Shown: one piece after another, positions 42,056-54,800 of the stretch
How the letters are laid out: every line of letters starts with the position of its first letter
Position numbering within the stretch: position 1 is the first letter of the stretch
Source of the DNA: Nereocystis luetkeana
Lineage: Eukaryota > Sar > Phaeophyceae > Laminariales > Laminariaceae
Direction of reading: 5' to 3'
Length of the DNA: 64,000 nt
NCBI GenBank assembly: GCA_031213475.1
Contig: JARUPZ010000025.1
Span: 4,723,676 to 4,787,675, forward strand
Notes under the pieces: generated by a model
Told to the model about the DNA's origin: nothing
Seen by the model: the letters and a program-made list of their open reading frames with translations, nothing else
Databases searched by the model: none
Translations under genes and position numbers: made by a program

Positions 42056-45000
42056 GATGTCCAACGCGGATCAACGTCTACTCTGTAACCCACGAGGGCG
42101 GTTGTAAACCTCTACCGTAGCCTTAATGTACGAACTGTATCGACGTGATTCCCACTGGTTTTCAGCGGGGGCTCTTGTCAACGGTACCTGATTGATCACC
42201 CTTCCCAGTCAGTTGTGTAACAGGTAGTGTTTAACGACCGACTTGAACAACTGGGTTTGGGGGCGTCAACTCTCACGTCTTAGCACCGGTGTGGCAACGG
42301 TTACCTAGTTTGTAAGCGGCATTATTATTAGTACACCCCGATCTAGCTACGACGAACGCTATAGTTAGTCAGCAGGCGCCTTAACCACGATTGACCTCTT
42401 ACACGCAGCTGACGTTCAACAAGGATCTGTTTCCGCATAACTGCTCTAGTTGGTGTTGGGAGAGAAGTTCGTGGGTGACTATCTCCAAACGAATGTCACG
42501 AGGTTCGAGATGAGGTTGAGGGTTGGGACTATGTAACATGTATGATGTTTGTAAAAGTCGTTGTTGTTATGTTGTTGAAGTGCTTGAAGCGAACGCAAAG
42601 TTCGCTCACGAACGACCGCCTGACGCTAAGAGTCCGCTGCTTTCGGTATATTTTGTCTCCACTTATGCTTGGGGCGATCGCAGCGTTCAGAAGTTCACAA
42701 CCGCTCGAATCGAAGCATCTCTATGAACCATCATAGTTGTTCTTACGAGATGCATTGGTTTGGCTAAATCTGCCCGCTAAATAAAGTAAAACCACTATTT
42801 TAAATTTTGTAGGCTACGATCCTGCCAATACGAAACCGACTGCGGGTCGACAGGTAGCTTCACCACCCTCCGTCCGAGGAGGTCCCGCCTCAACGAAATG
42901 TTGTAATTGTTTAACAAGACTAAGAGCTGTCTGCGTAACCCTCTCTGGTATGATGGAACGGGAGGCGTAACGGGTGGAGTATCGGAAACATAGGTATTAT
43001 AAAGGTTTATGTACTAGTCGTTGTTAATGTTTTGATATAGTCGTTCACCAAAGCGCGAGGTTGATGGACGCCTGCTTGACGCTAGAGGGCTGCTGCCTTT
43101 CGTTTGCTTGCTACCCTTGCTTTGGAAAACCTGCAAGTTCGTAAGCGCACAAACGGTGAAACCGAACTACCTCTTTGAACCATCATTGTTGTTCGCATTA
43201 GGTGCGTTGGTTTGGGTAGACTTGATTCGTCCGAACCCCCCGGACATGTAGCGTCCTCGAGGCCCGATCTACGTTTGAAATGATGGCTGTCGTCGGGACT
43301 TGAAGGGTGGATGGCCCGAGTACACTGGTGTTTGATTTTGTCTCTCTCTGTACGCAATAAATGGAACACCTGTGACGGGACTCACCACGTTGCTGTTTTG
43401 TATTACAGACAACGTCATAGTTATCTCGTGTTGGGAATTATATGGAGACAGACATACTTGTCGATGTACGTCTATGTACACTACTAGTGACTGCATAGTT
43501 CGTCCGATGTGGAATTTGTGCGAGGTTCAGTAATCTAGTGCTGTCTGTATACACGGGACATTGAGCTGTAGTCCGGTTGTCGGCAAGCCGGGCCTTGAAC
43601 TGCTCCGTCGACCTTCCGTCTGCCACGGACACTGAACCGTATCTGTACAAAAGGGCTTTTCCATTGTCTCTCTCGAAGCATGTACGGCAGTCGCTCAAGG
43701 ACCTAACGAGCCTCCCGTGTGAGGTATGCTGGGTCATCGAAGTACTCTTTTCTTTTGTGTTCATTAGCGTTGCGTTAAACGTATGCTGTACTTGGCCACA
43801 TCGCGCACACACGCAGCTACCCTGACGGTCGTTCCCATTGAAACCTGGCTCACATGAATTCGAGGCTGCACGTACGGCCAGTATAGCCGGCTTCAATCAA
43901 ACCGACCACCCCATATTCTGTAGGAGATAAGTAGGAAGCTTTCCTCGAGGTTTGTACGTCACACGTCGTTATTGGTAAATTCCTTGGCGTGCAGGTGCCA
44001 ATTCGGATATGCTTGTGCCGACTCGGTACGTACAGAAGTTATATAGTGTTTGCCAAGCGCCGGGGAAATGCGTGAATAGAACGAGAACGACTTAAATTGC
44101 AATGAAAATACTTCAATATCCGAAATCTACCAGGTATTTACATTCACAGTGTACCAGTATCTACCTGAGGAACCTCCTGACGCGCGACCACCGATCGGTT
44201 CGTTACGGATGGATGTGTCCGCTTGTGCAACGACCAGGTATTGTTAGTGTTGCCAAGCACCAAGCAAAACCTCTACTCCGGGCGCTGGTCGCCTCGAGGG
44301 TGATACATGACGGCGTGTGGTCATACATCAAAGCCATGGTTTTGTGGATGATAGTCACTTGCAGAAGGGTCTGGTCAATGTACCGCCTTGCACAAGACAC
44401 ACACGACAACGTACGCAGCAAAGTAGTTGTACAGTCTCTGACAGGGAGAGGGGACGACACACCTATGAAGGCTTCCCGTCGATAGCTCGGCAGTCACGGA
44501 GGCAAGAAACAAACGTTTACATGCTCCGACCACACAACAACCAGGTTATCTCCCTGTCGCCTATGCTACGGAAACAGCCGTATACCTCTCTCTCTGCTGC
44601 AGCAGCAAAGAATGTCATTTTCATGTGTTTTTGGATTATACATAATACACAGCAGGATGCTTCCCTTGCTTTGTCTGACGCTGGCATAGATAGACGGTGG
44701 TCGATTTGTGAATATCATAGGGTTTCGCTCCGGGTATCAAGATAGCCGCTACAAAGGGAACTGTATACGACGTGCGTCAGCGTTTTCGGTATTCGCCACG
44801 CCCAGGTTTCGCCGTCCCAAGAAGGGTGCGCACACACCCGTCACACCAAGTAGTCCCGCCATGCTATTTATTCAGCGAGCATCGTTTTGCTAATAATGTG
44901 TCCTCGAACTCATCTCGACCTCTCCTTCTCCATGTATGTCGGTTATTTTTCGACACTCACTCGCCTATCCACGAGCCAGCGGATCTACGGTTTACGGTGC

Positions 45001-45240
45001 TGCAATGATGCCATTCTGGAGCAAGCTGCGTCCGGTACGCTGCCAAGTCGTCGTAGTAGTCAGCTCGTGGTTTGACATATATATTTTACCGCCAGATCAG
45101 CCCATTCATTTGCTGCACTGTCTGGTGGTTTTTTCCTTCAGTCTTCTTGAATCATTTGACAAGGTAAACTCTCGTCGAGGATTGAGCTACACAGCAGTAC
45201 CGGCGCCCCGATAGTATGTTACACATGGTTGACCCCGAAA
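42056..45240. other. 3' flank of haloperoxidase copy 1
   Basis: No gene can be supported, although the stretch is more than 99% identical in unit 2 (60425-63610). It includes a degenerate internal direct duplication of about 230 bp (42541-42775 and 43007-43235), sharing GTTTGTA, CGTTGTT, GAACCATCAT and GCATTGGTTTGG-like words. Open frames at 43438-43896 (-) and 44102-44485 (+) are discussed under rejected items. Confidence 0.5.
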
Positions 45241-45334
45241 TCTACTACCAGGTATTAGTAGCATTGTTCCCCGAGTTGAATCCCGCGGTGTTGAGATTTC
45301 GATCATATTTACTGAAAAAGAGAGGAAGCATTTA

Positions 45335-45515
45335 TTTGCTGAGGGCGCCTCCGTAGCGTGGGTTTTAGATAGATGCCAAAACTCGATACGAGTCGACGAG
45401 GAAGGACTGGGCAGCAGCAGCCTTCTCGAGAAAATATGCAGGGCACGAACCGTAACGGGGAGAGGAGAGAAGAGGCTACCATGTGGCCCCGGAATTGAAT
45501 CAGTGCTAATGCCTA
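45335..45515 (+). mobile_element. Diverged SINE body
   Basis: Related to the SINE at 50047 but old: GAGGGCGCCTCCGTAGCGTG, ATACGAGTCGACGAGGAAGG, CTTCTCGAGAAAATATGCAG, GCACGAACCGTAACGGGGAG and ATGTGGCCCCGGAATTGA. No tRNA head remains. Its duplicate is at 63702-63880. Confidence 0.65.
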
Positions 45516-45541
45516 TTCTTATCTGTGATATATTTTTCCAG

Positions 45542-45961
45542 AATTAACAGACAAATAAATCGGAAAAATGGGAACGAAACAAAAAATGAGAACGGACGTT
45601 TTTTTTAGAAAGCAAACCAATTGTGTACAACTCCAAGAAAAAAAGTTGACAGTCCTGTGGGGCTGTACAGCAGCCTTCGAATGAGCTGTCGCTCAGGCTG
45701 GAAGTCCTCGGCATCGCCGCGGTAGCCAGCATCTATCTATCTAGAGAAATCACAATAGAGCCAGCGTATATCGCTTTTTGCGCCCACCCGAAGGCACGAG
45801 ATGGAGCATGACCGTTCTGACGAGCTCCTCTCACAGGGCTGGCCAAGGGGTTTCGCAGGATCATTTTGGTTATCTGATACACCACACATGGTTCTTTCTG
45901 GAGATACGTCTTGGTTCTCATGTTAGGCTTCGTTCCCATTTTTCCGATTTGTCTGTTAATT
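45542..45961. mobile_element. Inverted-repeat element, about 420 bp
   Basis: The left end AATTAACAGACAAATAAATC, then GGAAAAATGGGAACGAA, is matched in reverse complement at the right end (TTCGTTCCCATTTTTCC, then GATTTGTCTGTTAATT). Arms are about 50 bp with small gaps. No protein frame of note lies inside. It is probably a non-autonomous DNA transposon. The left half of its duplicate is at 63914-64000, cut by the window edge. Confidence 0.65.
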
Positions 45962-46560
45962 TCCGAACTTACTTCGGAAATAACTGGAGATATGTATCAA
46001 GATACGGAGGCGTTCTGTCACTGTTCGTGATATTCTCCAGAAGAAAAGAAAATGTGTTTGGTGAATCTCAAATTAAAAAAAAAAACAATCAGGATATACA
46101 TGGAAATTACGGGAAAAAATCTCTCCGATAAGGCACATTTTTATTGCAGAGTTTTTTATTCATTTTTCGAAACTTCAGAAATAATTGGAGATAAATACAA
46201 ATATACGGAGGCGTCCTGTCACTATTCGTGTGAAGTTCTCCAGAAGAAAAACCAGAATATTTGTTGAACTTCACATATTTTGGGGAAAAAATCGAGAAAC
46301 TCTGGACGACAAAAAAAATGCGCGAAAATCCGTCATGGAAACTATGGGAACAAAGCTCTCGGAGATTTTTCATTTTTTTAGAGTTGGGAAATAATTGTAG
46401 ATATGAATGAAGAGACGGAGGCGTTCTGTCACTATCAGTGAATTTCTGCCGAAGGAAAACATCAGGTTTGGTATATTTCACGTATTTGGGGGGAAAAGTT
46501 GAAAATCTTGAAGCTTTAAAAAGTCAGGCGGAAAAAACATGGAATTCATAGAAAAATTAG
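45962..46560. repeat. Degenerate tandem repeat, three units of about 205 bp
   Basis: Units begin near 45965, 46170 and 46389 with (ACTTCGG)AAATAAYTGGAGATA, then GGAGGCGTTCTGTCACT, a CTCCAGAAGAAAA block, a GGGAAAAAAT block and a CTCTCSGAKA block. A fourth, more diverged and inverted or partial unit lies at 49730-49975 (ATTTGGGAATATGTGTCAAG, GGGAAAAAATGGCTCTCCG). Short frames on the - strand read through the units and are probably chance. Confidence 0.7.
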
Positions 46561-48299
46561 CTCGCCCGCGGACAAGAATGACCTTAAAAGGGGATAAAAA
46601 GGAAGGGGGAAGACACTGAATAAGATTGATAAAAGATGCATTCTACGGTATTAGTTCCCCCTGAAATTGCTGAGGCTCCTCACTCAAGGAGCTAGCTCCA
46701 TACCTCCCCCGAAAACTGACGTCAACAAAAATCAGATTGCGTCTCGATGAAAATCCCCCCATGGCCCAAGTAAAATCAAAACGTCTTTTCCCGGGACAAG
46801 GTAAGCATTTCCGACAATTTTGGGATATTATATAAGGGACCCCGTCATTCAGAAAACATTTTTATTTAGCGGAAACGTGCTACCTCTATCGTAGAAGGCG
46901 AAACAAATCAAGAACAAACCAACGAGAGCACATAAGAAACCCGCCTACAGTAGCATGCACGATTCAATTAATTCCGCATTGAAACATTTTTTATGTTTTC
47001 ATATATACCAGGAGACCACGTGCACATCCGTTTCAAGCTAGAAGACCAATTTGGCTGATCGTTGATTTTCGCATAGATAGTCTAGCAGTAGGACAGCAGT
47101 CAGTCGCGCTTACTCTCACAGAACAACAGGCTCCGGGTTCAAAGGTCAAAAGGATGACACCTCGGTCTACTCTGTACATTTTTTTTATGTGAACGGAATA
47201 TTTTCATTCTTCTTGTGTCAATGCCGAACCGCATATATATATGTTCGTGAGAGCACAGACTTATTTCGGTACGTGATCGATTAACAACACATGTAAAATG
47301 CTCTACTACATACAGCTGGAACATACATACATACATGCGTCCGTGATTAACAAATAAAATATAATAATAATAATAATAAAAAAAAATTAAAACGAATGAC
47401 ACGATTTTTCTTTGTTTGTGCAGGTTCTTATTTAGATATGAATAGTTCATTTCTTTAGTAGTTGGCTGAGGGGTGTGGCAGGGGAAATCGCGAATTAATT
47501 GCAGGGGAGTCTTTCGCTTCAGTTATTACGGGGTAGCATAGTAAATAATACCTGGTAGCACCAAATATTGTGACTAAAAATAGGTAAATATACATATACA
47601 TATATATGTATATATAGTTTTTTGTGGATACCATGAAGAATAGGTCCTATTAACTACGGTCCCCCGTAATAGCAACATTCTCCATAAGAAACGCGGGGAA
47701 AAAAACAAACCCCCCGCTTGTCCCGTTTCGTATGACACCTTGAACCTGGAGTGGCCACTACTCACTATTCACCCGGCGGAGGAGTATGCATGTTTTGTCT
47801 GCCTCTCTATAAAATATAGTGGCAAAGGCGTCACGTGTTGGAACCAAAGAAGTCTCTCGTATATCTACTAGTCCACAAAATTAGTTGTGATTATCTGTGC
47901 GTATGATATATTATAGGGGACATGCAACGAACAAAGTCAAAGTTCAGAAACTTGAAATCGACTTTGTTGGCTTCTTTCTGGAGCACAGGTAGGTAGTAGG
48001 TGTGGTAGGTACTCTTATCGCCGTCTTATTATTGATGGACAAAATTTATGTATTTCTCATGCATGGATGTATTCTCCTTTCTTTGTCTTGGTGACGTATG
48101 CCATGTAATAGAGGGTTGATGGCGTGAATACGTTTTACGTGCAGGCTCGTATGTTGTGAAGGTGTTATCTACTGAGCTATAATAGGGGTAAAGCGATCAT
48201 CAATCGATTACCCAGCCCAAGGTAATCCTTGTAACACGTACTTACAAAATAATGTGGTATTACTAGTAGTAGGCGAAAACGATGAAACCCGTATATATA
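46561..48299. other. Spacer between the two duplication units
   Basis: AT-rich with no exon supported. It contains a (TAA)n-rich patch (47360-47385), the MITE at 47526, a tRNA D-arm-like fragment on the - strand at 48150-48200 (TATAGCTCAGTAGATAAC), and the CCCAGCCCAAGGTAATCC block also found at 27558. Confidence 0.45.
47526..47669. mobile_element. Family A MITE carrying a TACCTGGTA insertion
   Basis: Flanked by TA on both sides. The left arm is TTACGGGGTAGCATAGTAAA. The consensus AATAGGACC is replaced by AATAATACCTGGTAGCACC, so the nonamer (47549) again interrupts a known element. A TATATATG expansion in the centre makes this copy longer (144 bp). Confidence 0.85.
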
Positions 48300-49054
48300 T
48301 ACCAGAAGTAAGTCACGTGCGTCCATCACAACCATCAAGTCGTTCGTGCTCAGCTACGAGCGCGACACGAAAACTAAAAAAAAACTAGCCTAGGCTAAGG
48401 CTCAAGGTTACGGAAGGATGATATCACAATACGATTGGAACATCTGCTCAGAAAGCTTGTTCTTGTTGGCAGGCTCATACTATCCCCTGCTTTACGGCCC
48501 CTCAGCAATAATAATGGTATACACATTATAACATACATGTAACACAGGATACGCATGTATGTGAGCCGGCCGGCAGGAAAGCGCGAGGGCGTTGAGGAAT
48601 TGAGCGGTTTGGCTTTGCAGCTGTCGTCCCTACAGGGGATTGTTGTTGTGGGTGTCCAGGGGCAAACACAATGACATGCGAGCAAGTGCCGAGAAGGCAG
48701 CAGCACCCACTTACCCACCCATGCTCCAAAAAAACGAAGTGCCAAACCAGAGTCACACTCAGTTTAATATAGCATGACAGGACGATACTATTATTACCAA
48801 TATTGCGCAACTTTGACTGTACACACAACATACTGGTACTACTACTGTAGCAGACATACATGCCTGCTCCCTTTGTTGCTGCGTACCTGGTACCTGGTAG
48901 CTAGGTATGATAACTCGTATACGTACATACATACATAGAGGTGCGAAGTACAATACAGCGGCAGCAGAAGAAACGATGCTGCTGGAAGTACGTTGTCGCA
49001 CGTTTCAGACATTTTTTTATAGTTCTATCCCATTTACGAGTAAAATATTTGCCC

Positions 49055-49115
49055 TTCTTAGCTCTCTCCTTCCAACACTCGTAAATCAGATCCGGGATCA
49101 CACAGCCGGTGCCCC
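49055..49115 (-). mobile_element. SINE fragment
   Basis: On the + strand CTCTCTCCTTCCAACACTCG and AATCAGATCCGGGATCACAC match the complement of the SINE body (GAGTTACGAGTTGGAAGG region). Only about 60 bp remain. Confidence 0.6.
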
Positions 49116-49378
49116 AGCGTTTTTTTTCGTTTTGAGAGTATTGCCGCAGCGAGTAGACAAATCACGCTTCCAGGAACTTTTTTACATCTGATATCATCGT
49201 GTTCGTTCTTAAAATATAAATATCGACTCCCATATGAATAGGAGGCACCTGAGTGCAGCGTAAAAAAATCATTTCTCCTCTGTCTGGAGGGCCCCTTCCC
49301 TCCCCTGACGAGTTAAGTTACATGCCGCATGATTGTTGAAGGCGCCTACATACAGCGGTATAGAACTAAACTAAACAC

Positions 49379-49408
49379 AGTAGTAGTAGTAGTAGTAGTA
49401 GTAGTATT
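49379..49408. repeat. (GTA)n microsatellite
   Basis: Nine to ten AGT/GTA units, within the extra segment of unit 2. Confidence 0.9.
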
Positions 49409-50046
49409 ATACTTCATAGAGAAAAAACTGCAAAAACCGCAGAGAAGTGACAAAAATGAAGAAACCACACACACCCCTCCACTTCACCGCTACATTGCCG
49501 AGCAGCAGCAAAGCAGGGTAGAAATCTCGCGTATTACTTCGACAATAAATCGTGAGCACTCGGAGTTGTTGAGCCAAATGAAAAATACCCGGCTGTTGGT
49601 ACAAGTATAAACAGCACTACTACTTACCGCTGTGGACGGGCGAGTTTTAAGCCATGCCTGGTACTACTGGTATATATATATATATGCCACGTACATGCGC
49701 ATTCTAAGGCCCATTCTTGTCAGAGAGCTCTTTTTCTCAGAAGTTTCCAAGTCTGTCTGGAAATATTTGGGAATATGTGTCAAGGTACGTAGACATTTCG
49801 TGACAGTTTTTGTGGAATTCTTATGAAGCAAAACAATCAGGAAAGTAAGTGATATACGAGTATCATGTACTTACTTGGAAAATAAAGCAGTGAAAATCTA
49901 GCTGGCTGAGGAAGGGCGCGAATGTTTTAGGAAATTATCGGGAAAAAATGGCTCTCCGATAAGAATGTGACCCTATCACGATACTACTGTGGGCACAACT
50001 TAACGACAATAATACTTGCGCAATATATAGAATCACCCACAAAGAG

Positions 50047-50365
50047 GTCGCCGCGGTGGTTCAAGTGGTTAACCTCGAATTCTAGTTGTTGTGTTTGAGT
50101 CCTGGGATCGAGGCCCAGGTGGGTCGGACATTTGACATTATTTGCAAAAATAAAAATAAAAATGATTCAATTGTTGAGAGCGCCTTGCAGCGTGGGTAGG
50201 CACAATTCGATGCGAGTCGACGAGGGAAGAAAAGGCTGATATCTTCTCGCGATAAAAATGAAGGCACGTACCGTAGCGGGAAGGGGGGAGAAGAGCCTGC
50301 TATGTGGCCCCGGATCTGAGTTACGAGTTGGAAGGAGAGAGAGAAGAAGATGTGCGAAGATAATG
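50047..50365 (+). mobile_element. tRNA-derived SINE, full-length forward copy
   Basis: The tRNA-like head at 50047-50130 has A-box TGGTTCAAGTGG and B-box GGATCGAGGCC. It is followed by the linker TTATTTGCAAAAATAAAAAT, the body TTGTTGAGAGCGCCTTGC ... CGTAGCGGGAAGGGGGGAG ... GAGTTACGAGTTGGAAGG, and an A-rich end after GATGAGC. It is present in unit 2 only, so it inserted after the duplication or was lost from unit 1. Confidence 0.85.
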
Positions 50366-50389
50366 ACTGATGAGCAAAAAAAAAGAAAA

Positions 50390-51830
50390 GAAAAAGATAA
50401 CGCTAAGACATGGTCCCTGTGCCAGAAATACGAGAAGTGTTTATCTCTGATAACGTTACCACCACAGTCACGATGTCTGATAATTAAAAAATCAGCGCCA
50501 TAAATTTTGATGTTTGGGTGTCTTTTTTATGAACACATACCATACGCGCACAGTCTCCTGTCTGTCGAATATTTGAAGAAAAGGTGGAGTATCGTATGGA
50601 TTTGCCGGCCTGACCTGGGTCAAGTAAGTAAGTGCTGTATGTAGATGGTATGCATGAGGTAACACCTATCTATGTGATGTCTACCCCATCAAGTATCAAC
50701 AAGTTCAAACCCCTCAGTAATGCTTTGTGGCATTGCAATTAATTAAAATAGCATGGATAATGTATCCGTTCACAGACTAATTGTTGTGCCGAATGGACTG
50801 AGCTGGCTGTCCTTCGATGCGTCAAAGCAGAGCTTGTCCTCTCCGGGCTGAGAGTACGCGACATAATAACATACGTGAACGGGCGACCGTCGTGTCAGGC
50901 ACTATGGCAATCCTGGGGATCAACCGCTGTGGATTAAGTTACAACGGGTGTGGATATACGTAGTCTATAAAATCATGCAAAATATTTCCACGAACGTTTT
51001 CGGTTCTAATGCGGCTTCACGAATTGATCGAGCCCCCAAAGGCCCCCAGAGCCCACCATGAGCTTTATTTACCTGCGTAAGCGTCAAAGAATATGCTCGG
51101 TAGTCGTACCTGAGTATGGTAGATGGCCTTCCGTGAGGATGCTCTCGAGAAACTCGCGTGGTGTCTAGCCCACCGTTGTCATTCGACAGTGCCCCCCACT
51201 CGTCTGCGTTTTGCACAGAAACAGCACAGCTACTACTGCCACGCGAGAGGAGGACACCGATATATCTGGTACGAGTACACGCACCTACCTCCTGTTCTAC
51301 TAACGAACAAAGTGAGTCAGCGCGAGGATCGAATACTATGAGCAAGTAAGTGCATAGTAGCCGTTGTGAAAAAAACACGGCAAACGATGTACTGCTGTAG
51401 TTTGGTACCTCAAATACACCGATCGATGTGAGAAGGAGAAGCACGCCATCGGATTGAAGTCGATCTATTTTGGTGCAGAAAGCTCGCGGCGGAGCATTGT
51501 GAGTTGGAACTTACCGGTTAAAGATGGTATGGAGATACGTCTACCTGAAACTTGCTGCGGCCGTCGCAAATCATGGTCAATAGTCAAACGCTTGAGCTTC
51601 TGTATCATGGTTCTACTTCCAGACGCACATGCACTATATCTGCGTATAGCGAACGCCCAGATGTTTTTGATTGAGCCAACCGACGTCTACTTCACAACAC
51701 GATATATATTATACCAGGTGCATATACCTCGGCTTGGTTTACACCAATATTCCGCACCGCCTATCTCTTGTTTCTGCCAGGAGACCCCACCGGAAACTCG
51801 TACCCACCAAGGACGACATTGACTTGTATC
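50390..51830. other. Upstream region of haloperoxidase copy 2
   Basis: Aligns with 31970-33459 before copy 1, with moderate divergence. No gene is supported. Conserved blocks include AAGGCCCCCAGAGCCCACCA (51038), GCCACGCGAGAGGAGGACAC (51238) and TTGAGCCAACCGACGTCTAC (51671). These are candidates for shared promoter or 5' UTR sequence, but no defined element can be named. Confidence 0.35.
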
Positions 51831-54800
51831 ATGAAGGGGCTTGCAGGGTCCGCCGGTGCTATGGCCGTAATCGCCTTGGGTATTTTCCCCGGGGCAAGCG
51901 GCAAGTCCATCGGACAAGAAACGACGGAACACGGCGTAACTGGCGGTGTGGAGGTGGCGGAGTCGCCGTCGACGGCTGCTCTGGACGGTGATATTGCTCG
52001 TCGTCTTCAGAGTCGCGGACGCCGTCGCCCCCCTGCGGTCGTCAACGACGATGCCCTCGATCCCAATGGCACTGTGAGTCCCACCCAGTAGTCGCTGTAT
52101 ATTGGAGGTGTTCCCTCATAGCAGCTGGGCAAAAGACTGAAAGTAAGGGATGATCGGTCATTCTGAGCAGTCTACTGTTTCAGGAACAAGGCATCGTTTG
52201 AAGCAAGAATCCGTCCAAACGATGTTAACATAAAGTAAAACGTTGATTGATGCATCAGGGGCAGGCCATGCTCTGAATGTTGCCATTGAAGAGGCTGAGG
52301 TACTCTAGAACTACGCGCATCGCCCCGTCGCGCGTCGGCGGCACTCTACATTTCCATAACGGGACGTTGTGTCTGGCATATATCTCACATCTATCTGATC
52401 GAACGTATGGACATGCCGAGTACCACGGCACACGAACTATACTCTTGCTCGCGACCTGGCTCGATTGTTGATTCTACTGACCGTACACGTTGCGAGGGCA
52501 TTCAGGCGTCATGACAGTGTCCGCAAGACAAAAAAACAGCAGTTAGTTGCTCCCGTGGGGAATCCAACCTTGACTTCGTGCGTTTCCGTTGTTTTCGTGT
52601 GTGTTTTCATGTATGTGGTACATAGCCGGCAGAACGAGCTACCAACGCTCTGACCCAACGGATTGCATGGGCGGAGACCGAGTTCGCAGCATCGCAAGGA
52701 ACGCTTCACGAAAACAATGGAGACCGCTCCTCCGCCGCGTCGTTCCACAAGTCGCTGCCGCACGACAGCTTGGGACAGGTATAACCGAGTTTCGATAAAA
52801 AAGCATTCGCCGCGTTCGGCTTGAGGGCGTAACCGTTTTTTAATGAGTGGGTTGAGGAAAGCATGCCAGTATTTCCTCTAGGAGCTCTCCATAAAAGGTT
52901 TACCGCGAATGAATGCTCCTAATAGTCTGCCTAGGAAAGGTGCTCTCTCCAGCTGAATAGTGGAAGGAACAGCGCCATATTGCAATGTATCTTCTTCCCA
53001 AACGTGGCCTCGCCACTATGGTAAGGAACGCACGAATATCGTTTACGATTCTTTTTGTGTTTTCTTAGCTCATATGATGTCGAACCCTAGCGTAGTCTAC
53101 AAACATTGTTCATCGTGCTGCGCCCACCTGTTTATCGTTGATATTGTTAGGATGAGGCAAACAAAATTCAAGAAAAAAACTACGATTTTGTTGATACACA
53201 ACATACCGTAGGGATCCACCGAAGAGGCATAATATGCTCATGCAATCGATAGAGGCCGCTTAATTAAGGTGGTTAACCTACACCTCGCTCGACGACGGGG
53301 ATCAGACCGATCTTCACTGATTATGGCTGCGCGCGACCTTTCCCGTACGATCATATCGAGCAAAACCGATTCGTTGGGAGCAGAACGAGGTTGACAACGT
53401 GGCTATACGAGCTGAAGTAAACTTTTCGTGTGTGTATGTTGTCGACTCCTCTTCAAAGAGGCGACCAATACGTCTAGTTCTATAGTGAATCAGCGGTTAT
53501 GAGTTAAAGTGTCCCTTACAACAAAGCAGAAGGTCACACGGTCTTGCCGAATGCGATGCCCCCTGAAATGTGCATCGTTGTGTTTCTCTATCGCATGGGC
53601 ATGTGCGATCAATCCTGGTAACGAAGTCTCTGCTTGTCGGCGTGGCAGGACGAATTCACCGAATGTTTGATGTTCCGTTCCACTATTATCCGTGTGCATC
53701 AACGTACGGGTAGCAGCAACCCCTCCTTCTTCCGAGTGATGTGTTTACCGCCCTTTGACTGCCGCGCTCGTTGCTACCTACCACATTTCAGGTAGACAGC
53801 GAGGCGTTTGACGCTCTTATCCAGTGCATCGCCGAGGGAGATTTCGATACGTGCCAGGAGGTGCCGGCCGGAGACGACGACGGCTTCCTGGTCAACCCTC
53901 TCGGGGGTCTCGCCGTAGACATGGCAGGAGCCGCCGGGTACGTCTTTGTTTGGACACATGAAAGTACGTTCACCATAGCCTCTTAAAAACTGGAATAGAC
54001 AGCGGGAAGCTTGTCGCCGGGCTTGGTATCATGATGCGGTTAACTTAGCATTACGTTCTCCGACATGATGCACTGTACCACACTCGTTCAAGATTCAAAT
54101 GCACGTTCTAAGAGGGGCGATGGCTATCGCAGGTTGCGAGCGTGGACCATCACGAGTACAGTATTTGAAACAAAAGCATACCATGTTCGGACAATATATG
54201 TCCAAACAATCAGTGGATATGCTACAATTGTTGGTAAGGCGTACAGTATGGCAGTTCGTTGGGGGTTCGCACTTTGGCTAGGTCGCCCACGCAGAATACT
54301 AAGGAATATTCGTTTCATGCGTTGTGTACTGTAAACGTGTGCCAAGACGACATCTTCTGAAGACCACCCGGTTACCATACCGCTCGGGAGGCTGACGGCC
54401 ACCCTCGTGCGCTTCATGCTTCCTCGTGTCTTGTCCGTCGCACATTCCGTTTGAATCTTCGCTGCTTTTGGCCGGGATCAATCCCACCCGGCGGCGTGGG
54501 AATTTTTCTTCTGCTGGACGGCTTTCACCCGTGCCATCGGCGGCCGTGTATAACGATGGTTACGATGTTCATCTCGGCAACCTACCGCCGGCTACGCGTT
54601 TCGAACGTTTTGTCTTTACACTTGGCACTACGTTTTCCGCCGTTCGTGACCTGTGGACATCTACGACAGCCCTGCCTTAACCATCCCCAGCGCTTCACTG
54701 CTCAACTCTGAGGACCTGGTAAGCTGAGCTCTTGGGGGGGGGGGTGGCACAACTGTAGTCTGGTGGAGCACTAATATCGCAGTGGCACTTTGTCGTTTCG

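Larger units (their letters stand above)
30540..45630 (+). repeat. Tandem duplication unit 1 (haloperoxidase unit)
   Basis: Homologous to 48300-64000 in direct orientation. The left part (30540 to about 36400) is diverged, with many indels; shared blocks include GGATGATATCACAATA (30650 and 48416), the CCACCCATGCTCCA region and the whole 32100-33460 stretch. From about 36420 onward the two units are nearly identical. The offset is about 18.36 kb in the second half. The right limit is set by the window end in unit 2. Confidence 0.9.

Noticed and set aside
43438..43896. 152-residue - strand frame with Cys-rich start (CEPGFNGNDRQGSC, EGF-like look), also at 61805-62263
   Set aside because: No clear start or domain beyond one short motif. 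Its preservation in the second unit means little because the whole region is nearly identical. A diverged homologue would be needed; kept only as a remote possibility.
44102..44485. 127-residue + strand frame in the 3' flank of copy 1
   Set aside because: A four-base insertion in unit 2 changes the frame and length (195 residues at 62469), which does not fit a conserved protein.
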